Origin: Poa pratensis
Lineage: Eukaryota > Streptophyta > Magnoliopsida > Poales > Poaceae
Direction of reading: 5' to 3'
DNA: 64,000 nucleotides
NCBI GenBank assembly: GCA_947311845.1
Contig: CAMZMU010000035.1
Coordinates: forward strand, 3,308,532-3,372,531
The notes under the pieces were generated by a model. The model was given only the letters and a program-made list of their open reading frames with translations. It did not search any database and was not told the DNA's origin. Numbering within the stretch: position 1 is the first letter of the stretch; every line of letters starts with the position of its first letter. The translations under genes were made by a program, and so were the position numbers. Positions 53,560 through 62,846 of this stretch are shown here, piece after piece.

Positions 53560-55782
53560 ACGGTGGAGGAGGTGGCCGATCTGAGGCGCCGTCCACGGAG
53601 GAGGAGGTGGCCGATCTCGAGGCGCCGTCCACGGAGAAGAAAATACGAGGTCTAAATCGCTCAGCTCATGAACTAGTTCATCAATTGGTTTTATATAGAA
53701 CTTGTCTAGTATATAGAACTTGTCTAGTATATAGAAAACTCGTCTAGTATCTTGCACTTTATTGTTTCTGTCTAGTTTTCTAGTCTAGCATAGAAAACTT
53801 GTCTAGTATATAGAAAACTTGTCTAGTATCTTGCACTATTTTAAAGTCTAGTAGGGTGAATTAATTTCAACTCTTTGTAGTACTACCGATGATGAATAGA
53901 TCCAGTCACAACTTTTTGTCAATGTGCTAATCCTCGTTATTGTTTTGTGTAGCTAGTGTATGAAGTAATAGTATTTCGGCGACACTGTATAAAAAATGGT
54001 GAGGCTCTTGAAGGAAACATCACCTTCAAGTTATGCCTCCAAATCGTTTGATAGGACTGCAAGCACACGGATATAGGCGCTTAAAGGTGTGAACAGTTTT
54101 CACATTAAATTATATCTATGTCATGTAGCATCATATTTTGGCTCTTCTCTAACTATCAATCCATGTATTTTTATCCAGAAGCACCAAGCTGATCCGAACA
54201 AACTTTAAATGTGCTACTTATAAAGTGGGATCATATCCGTGAACCGTCGCTGTTGTGACGTTATTATATTTCGGCGACACCGTCCAACATGGAGCAAGCC
54301 TCAGTACGAAGAATTTGGCAATTTGACTTGGTGTAGTTTCTGTTTTTTCAGTTTCTCCGGCTATTTTGTGGATGTTTGTTTAGGGAGCAAGCCTTAGCTG
54401 CAGTTTAGGGAGGCATGAGAATGATAGGATTAGCGAAGCATGTGTAACTCATCTTTTGATGCTATGTAATGGTGACAATTGTTATATAAGTTATGAACGG
54501 TTTTGCTAGCAACTTTGTGCTTCTGCTGTGATATTTTGAATGTCAATTGGCAACTGTATTGCTGCTGTAGGCTTATGAAAAAACCTCAATGCAAACGAGC
54601 AAAACAGAATCTCCATTTCTGATGTCCAGATACATCGGTAACGGAGACTGGATGGCAGCCGTAGCCAAAATCAAGCCTCATCGGTGACGGTTTTTCTTGT
54701 CCGTTGCCGATGAGAGCCTTCACATCAGTGACAGGGTCGTGGACACGGACCCTTTCTCCGTTGCCGAAGGGGTTTTTGGCCCGTTTCCGATGTGTCGTTC
54801 TGTACTAGTGGCCCTACATGATCAAGATCATATTATTGTAATGATACATGTTGTGTTTGCTGGGATCCGATGAATATTGAATACTATGTCAAGTTGATTA
54901 TCAATCTATGCCCTATGTTATTTAAGATCTTGCATGCTTTCCGTTACTCGTAGATGCTTTGTCCAAGTAGATGCTTGTAACTCCATGAGAGAATATTTAT
55001 GCTAGATAGTGGATTCATGCCTCCAGTAATCTGGGAGAGTGACAACAACTTCTAAGATTGTGGATGTGCTGTTGCCACTAGGGGTAACCTAACGATTCTA
55101 TGTCCACAGGCATATGTATTTGTTTACATTACGCACTTTACTTAATGCAATTATCCGTTGCTTGCAACTTAATACCAACGGGGAACTCGGATGACAACCC
55201 GCCGGTGGACTATTAGTCATAGACGCTGTTGGCTAACGGTCTATGTATTATGTCGTAATGCCCAATTAAATATCATAGTAATCATCATGTCATATATATG
55301 CATTGTCATGCGCTCACTATTTGTCAATTGCCCAGCTGTAAATTTGTTCACCCAACATGTTAGTTATCTTTTTTGGAGAGACACCACTAGTGAACTGTGG
55401 ACCCCGGTCCATTCTTTTACACTGATTAAACAACCACATACTGCAAACTGTTCCATTTTCATTCTCAGCAATTGAATACTGTTTTCCGCACCATACGTTT
55501 AATCCTTTGTTTTCAGCAAGCCGGTGAGATTGAGAACCTCACTGTTTCGTTGGGGCAAAGTATTTTGATTGGGTTGTGTGCAGGTTCCACGTCAGCGCCG
55601 GAATCCCTGGTGTTGCGCCGCATCATATTTCGCCGTTGAAAACCTTCAGAAGAGTTGTTGCTCCTACTGGTTTGATAACCTTGGTTTCATACTGAGGGAA
55701 AACTTGCTCCTGAACTGCATCATACCTTCCTCTTGGGGTCTCCCAACGAGCGTGTGATTCACCGCCATCAAGCATCACATAC

Positions 55783-55826
55783 CTTACTCTTGGGGTCTCC
55801 CAACGAACGTGTGTTTCACGTCATCA
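55783..55826 (+). repeat. Terminal 44 bp of the A1 3' LTR
   Basis: cttactcttggggtctcccaacgaacg...cacgtcatca matches the last bases of the A2 LTRs. It is the remainder of the LTR at 34621-36163, displaced by 19.6 kb by the insertion of A2. Confidence 0.8.
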
Positions 55827-55829
55827 CCC

Positions 55830-58301
55830 GATAGAGAGAACGACGAGCTGACACGGGCCCTGGGGAATCCTGAACACGTTGGACGAGCTCCAGGCCATCC
55901 CGGCGGTGTTACATTTAAGAGTGCGTGGCCGGATTGCGCTGACAGTTATAGATACTGTAGCAGAAATAAGGAGTCCGACCGGTTATCGGAAGTGGAACGT
56001 GTGGTGAAGCTGCAGCAGGAGCAACTGGACTCAATAAGTCAGCAAAGGGCATCTCAGCAGCAGCTAGTAGATCCTCAAGCTGTCGCCGCCCCATCTCAGC
56101 GTAGAAGCAGCGTGGGTTCCACGCAGCTACAAGCCGATGGTCACTGCCCCGTGGATGATATCACGGAGAAGACAGATTGTGAGCTACATATGTCAATGAG
56201 GAACATATCCTTGAAGGTGGCGGTCGGCTATGCTTTACCAAATGAACCTGGAGCAACCTACCATCTTGGTGACATTCCAGCTGGCTATGCTCGTGTCGGG
56301 GTGGATGAAATTATGTCGGGATTTGAAACGATGAACCTTGAGATTCCTGGAGGTGACGAGGAGAAGACATTGGGAGAAGTCAAGTGTGGTTTCGCCCTGT
56401 GGAACAAGAAATACATCGTCTTTCCAGACCCCTTGCCAAGGCCACCGACTCCTCCTTGTAGCAGTCCACCTTATCAGCAAAGCCCATCCCTCCCCGAGAG
56501 GGACCCCAGCGCGAGTCCATATCAATCTCCGCCGCGTGAGGAAGCGCACGTTAAGTGCCTCCCGATGAAGCGCAAGCCCGGTTCGCCGATTAGGAAGAAA
56601 GCTAGAAAGGAGAAAACACCGCCACCTCTTGAGAAGTTACCTTGGTAAAATACTGTCGAGGAAAACGCCGCCGCCGTGAAGGCCCAAGTGGATGCCTTTC
56701 TTGCACGGAAAGTGAAAGTGCCCGATCCAAAATTTACCGCCCAAATATCTCCGGAGCGCCTGGCACGAACCATCGATAACCTATATAACCCTCCACCAAA
56801 GCCGCCATCGGACTATGAGCGTTCTATTGATAAGTCATATGACAATGAGTTGGACAAGCCGAAAAAAAGGAAACAAGTTCCCCAGCTCGGAGAACAAGAC
56901 GCACAATCGGTCCCCCCGCTCAAGGTGTTTTACGACAATGCATGCCGCGCAAGGTTATCAGCAACAAATAGGTTCGACAACCGATTACCCCATCGCTGAT
57001 GTAGTAGATCAATATGTTCCCGGGGAAAATTTGGTCAAGGGCAAGTTAACAACCAAAATGCGTCAGTTGCATACCTTGTACAAGAAAGCCGCAAAGGAGG
57101 GGATTATCAGTATCATGGTGGGAGTTAAGGAAGAGCACTATTTCCAAGAATACGCTGTGTCCGTTGAGTTTAGCGAACTTTTTCAGTTATACAATCTCCG
57201 GGCCATCGATAAATCTATCATCAGTTGCTATTGTCTGTAAGTGATTTATTTCTGTAATTTAAGTCTTTAGCTCAGCTCGTTCATTGTCTGTAATTATCCT
57301 CACTATAATCTTTTGTGCGCTATATTATGCGGAATGAAGATGCTGGAATGCAAAAGGGATGAAATCAAGGACATTGGGTTCATTGACCTGGATAAACTTC
57401 ATGAAGTCACCATAGAAGATCCCATTCATAACAAGGATACACCGGCGACTTTGCTAAGGTTTTTTAAGCGACAAACTGACAAAACACAAATATTATGGCC
57501 TTACAACTTCAAGTGAGTGTTACTGTCTTTTACACATTCTATTTTTCTCACCCGATGTTAAGTTTAACTGATGAGTTATGCATGATTGTGTATAAACGTG
57601 TGCAGGTTCCACTTTATTCTTATCATCATTAAAATGCACACCGGAGATGTTCATGTCCTTGACTCGTTAAAGAAAAATCCTAAAGAGTACAAGACATGTT
57701 TTGATATGCTCACAAAGTAATTTCATTTCTTAGCACCTCTTTCGTTCATTTCCTGATATCAAGTAATTTATAACTCCTTTGTGCATTTTCTTTGTCGTGC
57801 AGCGTTTGAAAAACGTTCATCGAGGAAGATCCGACCGGTGGATGGCCACCGAAGCTGATATGGCATTTGAACCAGGTAAGTAGTACTATACCTAGGTTCA
57901 TGCACCATTATCATACTTGATTATTATTTGATTCAATTCTATTCTTGTATAGTATAGCCTTCAACAGCCACCGGGGACTAATTTATGTGGATACTACGTT
58001 TGCGAGTGCATGCACGTTCTGACCAGCGAGAAATTGAATGGCCAAAGAAGTAAAGAAGTATGTAAACATTATTCACAACGTTATTTTTTTTACCATCGGT
58101 TGTGCTGAGTTTCATTTATTTGATATATATACACACAACTCATGTATTCATTTTGATCTCATTCTTTTAAAGTTGGCAAGAAAGCACAACACGGTACCAA
58201 TAGAGGCCCGATTCAAAGCAATTGCGGAGGAATTGGTGGGATTTTTCCTTGCGGATGTCATACCTAAATTCGAAGAGTACCACTATGATACAGATCAATA
58301 G
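55830..58301 (+). pseudogene. CACTA transposon protein, C-terminal part with Ulp1/C48 protease-like domain
   Basis: The first open stretch (to 56648) has a coiled-coil-like part (VERVVKLQQEQLDSISQQ) and a DUF8039-like domain (CELHMSMRNISLKVAVGYAL ... LGEVKCGFALWNKKYIVFPD). A Pro- and Lys-rich linker follows, and an in-frame TAA at 56646. After a frame change near 56945, exons encode QLYNLRAIDKSIISCYC (ends about 57238, GTAAGT), MLECKRDEIKDIGFIDLDKL (about 57340-57513), FHFILIIIKMHTGDVHVLDS (57606-57716), KTFIEEDPTGGWPPKLIWHL (with a TGA at 57807-57809) and PPGTNLCGYYVCE (about 57960-58058), containing the likely catalytic Cys. The last exon (about 58173-58301) ends YHYDTDQ. Such proteases cut SUMO-like bonds in known Ulp1; the transposon version's target is unknown. 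There are several stops. Confidence 0.8.
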
Positions 58302-58599
58302 TATGCCTCCATGTAATAGTGATCTCCATGTAATTAAGTACCTGGAACCGGGAAAACGTGATCTTCATGTACTACTTAATTTGTATGTGTCATCAACGTG
58401 ATCTTCCTGTAATTGTATGTGTTACATATATATATGCATCAACTTGATCTTCATATAGTAATTTATATATACCAGAACGCGTTTTTGACGCATCGACGTG
58501 ATCCCTGTCCCGGTTCTAAAACCCTAAAACCCTAACCCCTCCTAAAACCCCGAAAATTAATCGAAATAGAAAAAATATGCAAACCCCCTAGTCCCGGTT

Positions 58600-58780
58600 C
58601 GTGTTACGAACCGAGACTAAAGGTTCCCAGCCCCACGGGCTACCCCGTGGCCACGTGGGAGGGTCTCTAGTCCCGGTTCGTAGACAACCAGGACTAAAGG
58701 GTGGGGGGCTTTAGTCCCGCTTTACTAGTCCCGGTTGCCTAACCGGGACTAGAAGCCCTCTGGAACCGGGACTAAAGCCC
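58600..58780. repeat. CACTA subterminal inverted repeats
   Basis: Repeated agtcccggttcgt...acgaaccgagact and aaccgggactaaag motifs in both orientations form hairpins near the 3' terminus. They are the presumed transposase-binding sites. Confidence 0.8.
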
Positions 58781-58795
58781 CGTTTTCCACTAGTG

Positions 58796-59139
58796 GCGGT
58801 TGCTCTTGGAATATCTTCTATAATACAATGCCGAATTTTGATGTGCTTGTTATATTCTGAATGTAATGTAGTACATACAACCTTCCCAAAGAGTTGGAAA
58901 TCATTGTATGATTTTTGGATTCAGATGACTTGTCAGCCCAAAGAGTTGGTGGTCCTTGTAGGATTTTTTGTATCCACCAGGCTTATCTCCTCCGATCTGG
59001 TAGAAATTGCACTTCGTATATCAACATTGTGAGCTGAACTTTCACTGGAATGAATAATAAGCGTGTGGTTCAAGTTTGAGCTAAATAATAATTTGACAGA
59101 AAAATAAATAAAAGGATCACAAATATAGATAAAAATATC
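58796..59139. other. Downstream flank of the LRK10-like gene
   Basis: AT-rich sequence between the CACTA terminus and the kinase stop codon. It probably includes the 3' UTR of the minus-strand receptor kinase gene. No independent gene is seen. Confidence 0.5.
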
Positions 59140-59313
59140 TTACAGTAATTCACAGAAGTTTTGTTTCGGAGGCATGTCCAGATCATCTAAGCTCCTCTCA
59201 AACATTTCGAGAACTTTTGTTATTGTTGGGCGATACACAGGTAGTACTTGTATGCACCACAAGCCAATTAGGATCATCTTCCTGGCGATTTCATCAATTT
59301 CTCTTGTGACTTC

Positions 59314-60209
59314 TCATGCTTGTAATCCATCATCTTGTGCAAGGTGGTCGTAGATCCAATCTGGGAAATACTTTTCACTGGATTTTTCGACAATTGATTT
59401 TACGTTTCTCCTGCCTCCAACCATCTCCAGCAGCATCATTCCGTAACTATAAACATCTGACTTTGTTGAAACCACTCCAAAGGTTCGAGAGTGAACTTCC
59501 GGTGCGATGAATCCAATCGTTCCTCTAGCACCAGTCATTGAAAGCTTGCTCTCCATTGTATGACACAATTTAGCTAGACCGAAATCAGCAATCTTTGCGC
59601 TAAAATCCTTGTCTATAAGGATATTCTGAGGCTTGATATCGAAATGAACAATCCGTGTATTACAACTATGGTGCAAGTATTCTAGGCCACGCACAATCCC
59701 AATTGCTATCGCATGGAGCCTCTCCCATCCTAAAATTTCTTTGGGGTTCTCTGAGTAAATATACTTATCCAAGGAACCATTGGACATGTACTCGTATATA
59801 AGTGCTCGTTTTGATCCTTCCAAACAAAACCCATGTAAGCTAACAACATTAACATGGGAGGTTCTGCCGATGCTCATAACCTCATTCACAAACTCGTCCC
59901 CATTTCCTTTGGAATCATGTAAGAATTTCACAGCAACCAGACGATCATCATGCAGTCTTCCTTTGAAAACCACACCATAACCACCTTTTCCAAGCTGATC
60001 ATTACGAGAAGACGTTATTTTCATTACCTCTGAGTACATGTATCTCTTTGGAGCTAGGGATCCATAAGATGCTATCATGGCCTCGTAATTCCTTTCAGTG
60101 CTGCTGCTTTTCTTTTTGCAAAGGAGAAACCATAGTCTTTTCGACCCTCTATACCGTATCAGCACATAAAGACATGGAAAGAGCAACGCTGCAGCTGCTG
60201 ATATCAAAA
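59314..60209 (-). CDS. LRK10-like membrane segment and kinase exon (open part)
   Basis: The last exon of the gene above, open from the TTTCAG-like acceptor (CAATCTCAG at 60210) to the TGA at 59314. It encodes the single membrane span (ISAAAALLFPCLYVLI), a basic stop-transfer and a Ser/Thr kinase through subdomain IX or X (SDVYSYGMMLLEMVGGR). Active-site Lys, Asp of HFDIKPQN and DFG are all present. The last part of the C-lobe is lost at the TGA, so a translated product would lack the final helices. Confidence 0.85.
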
Positions 60210-60522
60210 CTGAGATTGAAGAAGATGTCATTTTATTTATACTGGAAGTTATAATATGGACATTTAGATATTCAAGACCATCAATAGTTTAAATTTCTCT
60301 TTTTTGAAAGAATGCAAGGGTGCAAAAGTAGAAACAAGCGAGAGATCGTAGTTTTTTTGCTCCAAATTGACTTGTATTATGCACAACTTTGGATGAATTA
60401 TTTCAGTTCTAACTATAGAGTATAGGTTAAAAGAATATTCTTAGAAATGACTATTGAGAAACTACTGACATTTAATGATATAAAATATAACATGTGAGAA
60501 GATGGTGAAAGTTCTAGCATAC

Positions 60523-60558
60523 CTATCAGCAGTATCCTTGTGCCAGTCCTCTTGCTTC
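60523..60558 (-). other. 36-base micro-exon 2 of the LRK10-like gene
   Basis: Flanked by ATTCCAG acceptor and GTATGC donor on the minus strand. With phase carried from exon 1 it encodes SKRTGTRILLI and joins in phase to the VLISAAA start of exon 3. It is too short for open-frame detection. Confidence 0.75.
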
Positions 60559-61128
60559 CTGGAATATCACATAATATTGAGTTCATAAAATCAATATTGT
60601 CAGTACTATATTGTTTATGGCTTTCCAGAAAAATTAACAGACACACTAGGGAGAGTCAACATCTGAAATTTAATTGTTCTTTTTTGCCGTATAGGATGTC
60701 GATGATATGGACTGAACGCTTCGGTACATTCGATTTACTTCAGGTTTTGGACTAGCATTTTAATTTGTTGTCTAATCTTGTGAATTTAACAGATATCTGA
60801 ACTCGAAGGCAACAAATCTGGAACAGCAACAAAACCAAGCTGGTTGGGGACATCAGAACGTAGGAGAGATCTTGTGGTGAATTGTGTGTTTGCTTTGCAT
60901 GTTGAAAGAATTATTAATTCAGTAGGGACTGAAACTCAATGTGCAGATAAGTTGTTTTACCAAACTCACCGCACTCTTCGGACCCGGTGCAATTGCAGGA
61001 AAATCCAGTTCCGCCGGCGTCGTAGCTGCACTGGCCGCCGCTAGCCAAGCATTTGGGGCAACTGTCTGACGTCACCGTCCACTCGAGAAGATACCCTTGT
61101 CACACGCTGTCGACGTAGTCATTGCTGT

Positions 61129-62205
61129 CAGTGGCGGAGCCAGGAATTGAGATGAGGGGGGGCGAACTATCAAAGGTTGTGCCACCGGCGATTTTTTTTT
61201 TGACAACACATGTAATCCTACAATCATATGGACAGTTTTTAATCTCTGTTGCAATATATCAAAACATGAGCAGCAGGTATTTCTATGTACATATAAATAA
61301 CAAAGCAATTCTGAAATCGTTGAGCAATAACTTTGACATGAAACTTCAGTCCATTATCAGTAGGCGTATTAGGAAATCCTTAGAAGTAACTACTTACCTA
61401 CAAATGGTTCGTTTTAAGCTTTACGCTAGTTCGTTTTAAGAACAAAAACATCATGCTTATGGACAATGATACCGTAGAAATCAGAATTGCTAATTAAACT
61501 AAAATCGTATTGTTTAGCGGCAGTACCAATTTACAACTGGACTGAAATTCAGGCGCAGTTATGCTCTGGATCATTTCAACAGATCAGTTCAATTGAATTA
61601 CAATGAAGTGAATTTCTCTAATTAAAAATCTGTGTGTACTTCAACCACAATTTTGATATGAAAAAACTACGACTCACCCAAGTACAACTACCAAGTATGG
61701 AGCACTAAAAGCAACAAGAAGCTGAACCATCGGTACCTTGACAAGGCGACTGTTTCTAGAATTGTTGACGAGGGCGATGAGCGGGATGAGGCGGATGAAC
61801 ATCTCGATCTCGTGCTGCGCGGCGCGGAGCTCGTCGGCCATCCGCGCGCCGAGGAGCAGGCGGCGGAGGTAGCCGCAGTCCTGGCAGGCGCTGACGAGCG
61901 CGTAGCACCGCCGCAGCGCGGCGCCGAGCTGCTCGAGCGGCCGCCTGGTGGCCTCCTGCCGCATCAGCTCCGCGAGCTCCAGCTCCTTAAGCAGGCCGCC
62001 GACGAGCTCCACGTGCTGCACGTCGGCGGCGCCACGCCGGCCAGGGGCGGGCGGCGGGTCGGCGGCGGACTGGGCGGCGTCGCGATGGGGAATTTGGCGC
62101 CGCCGCCGCCAGCAGCCGCTAGAGGGCTGAAGAGGGGGTGCCTGCTCCGCCCCAGGGGAGCCGGGGCGACCGCCCCTCCTCGCCCCGGTAGTGGCGCCGC
62201 CCCTG
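61129..62205. mobile_element. hAT-like element carrying a captured MCA1-like gene fragment
   Basis: 1,077 bp. Termini CAGTGGCGGAGCCAGGA (left) and the reverse complement of CAGGGGCGGCGCCACTA (right) match hAT-type ends. The flanking 8-base copies are attgctgt (61121-61128) and gttgctgt (62206-62213), one mismatch, the size expected for hAT. Removing the element restores the receptor reading frame exactly. There is no transposase frame. The right half is GC-rich captured coding sequence and the left half AT-rich, possibly the following intron of the captured gene. Confidence 0.82.
61737..62018 (-). pseudogene. Captured fragment of an MCA1-like (MID1-complementing activity) gene
   Basis: The minus-strand frame encodes QHVELVGGLLKELELAEL, PLEQLGAALRRCYALVSACQ and IRLIPLIALVNNSR. 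This matches the N-terminal helical region of plant MCA proteins, plasma-membrane mechanosensitive calcium channel components (family knowledge, recalled from their QHLKLIGNLLEQLK-type motif). It stops at an AAG/GTACC donor-like site (61737), consistent with the capture of an exon and part of the next intron. It is a fragment without start or channel part and is not functional. Confidence 0.7.
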
Positions 62206-62766
62206 GTTGCTGTAGCCAAGAACTGGCACCACGGAGAGACGGCAAGCTAGAGGGAGACCGCTCCGTTCGCGCTCGCTGCCGTACTCCCCGCCAAGGTTGA
62301 AAAACGACACATCGCGGCAAGGCGTACGGAGGAATCCCGGCGGTTGTTTGGCAGGTTGTTTGGTGCAGTTGTAGAGGACGAGCAGCTCCCTGTTCTTCCT
62401 GCTGATGGTGTACGGGCCGAGGCCGATGCCGGCGGACACGTTGAACCAAAACTTGGGGCAGCCGCCGGGGGCCGGGACGAGGAGGTTGTGGTCGACGGCA
62501 ACGAACGAGGAGTTCTCGGTGAAGATTGAGACGACCTGGTAGAGGCCGGAGATGGAGTTGGCGAGGAACGCCTGGGTGGTGGTGCCGCTAGCTCTGCATC
62601 GGAGCTGGAAAGACGGGGAGCCGCACGGCGGGTGGCCGTCGCCCTCGTCCAGCCAGAACGGGTAGGCTATGGTCAGGTTGCCACATGCCTTGGGGGAGCA
62701 GGTAGCGCAGGCCAGCGGCGGCAGCCGGAGGAAGAAAGCGAAGAGCAGCACCAAGAGAGGAATCAT

Positions 62767-62846
62767 GGCATCGTGGACTGGGCATGGACCGGTTGAGTGG
62801 AATGAAGCGGGGGACTGGACGGTGATGACCTGAAGAACATGTGGTC
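62767..62846 (-). promoter_or_regulatory. Retained proximal upstream region of the LRK10-like gene
   Basis: About 80 bases are nearly identical to 557-636 upstream of the other LRK10-like exon. Homology stops at gtggtcag, where the GC-rich element begins. The distal promoter is therefore displaced beyond the window. Confidence 0.6.

Larger units (their letters stand above)
50056..54810 (+). mobile_element. CACTA element copy 3, with nested solo LTR
   Basis: Termini as in copy 1, but the right end reads gttctgtactagtg. It is flanked by GCC on both sides (50053-50055, 54811-54813). Without the solo LTR and its 5-bp duplication it is 3,068 bp. It carries the only open GRF gene and the only stop-free acidic repeat frame of the three copies. 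Confidence 0.88.
36164..55777 (+). mobile_element. LTR element A2, non-autonomous, with nested CACTAs and internal duplication
   Basis: It has a 5' LTR at 36164-37770 and a 3' LTR from 49408 to 55777 (split by a CACTA), with a perfect 5-bp target duplication CATAC (36159-36163, 55778-55782). The tRNA-Asp primer site follows the 5' LTR and AAGCTTGGGG-type polypurine tracts precede the 3' LTR. It has one gag-related frame and no pol genes. It inserted in the 3' LTR of A1. A CACTA in the internal region (41199) and one in the 3' LTR (50056) recombined unequally. This duplicated the stretch between them, including a partial LTR at 44980-45627. Confidence 0.88.
49408..55777 (+). repeat. A2 3' LTR, split by CACTA copy 3
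   Basis: LTR sequence at 49408-50055 and 54811-55777, joined through gctgcc/gccctacatg with GCC as the CACTA target duplication. It ends CAAGCATCA and is followed by CATAC. Confidence 0.88.
55827..58795 (+). mobile_element. 5'-truncated CACTA (En/Spm) element, 3' half
   Basis: Ends at 58795 in ...gttttccactagtg, the reverse complement of CACTAGTGGAAAAC. It is preceded by subterminal inverted copies of agtcccggtt/aaccgggact (58610-58780), the typical CACTA terminus of grasses. The coding part belongs to the transposon protein that carries a C-terminal Ulp1-like protease. The left terminus and TNPD-type transposase are missing. The element now starts at the end of the A1 LTR. Confidence 0.85.
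59140..62766 (-). pseudogene. LRK10-like receptor kinase, three exons, disrupted by hAT insertion and two stops
   Basis: Plasma-membrane receptor-like kinase of the wheat LRK10 group. The start at 62766 opens a signal peptide (MIPLLVLLFAFFLRLPPLAC) and a GUB_WAK_bind ectodomain to 62206. Coding resumes at 61128 after the hAT insert (GYSN then DYVDS). A TGA sits at 61100-61102, where the family has a sense codon, followed by QGYLLEWTVTSDSCPKC ... FSCNCTGSEEC, a WAK_assoc-type Cys-rich end. The donor is at 60969. Exon 2 is 36 bases (60523-60558). Exon 3 runs 59140-60209 and has a membrane segment, the G-loop GKGGYG, VAVKFL, the HFDIKPQN loop (HFD, not HRD), DFGLAKL and APE. A TGA at 59314-59316 precedes 57 more in-frame family-like codons (EVTREIDEIARKM). 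Phases match at both introns. It is a decayed but recently intact gene. Confidence 0.88.
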
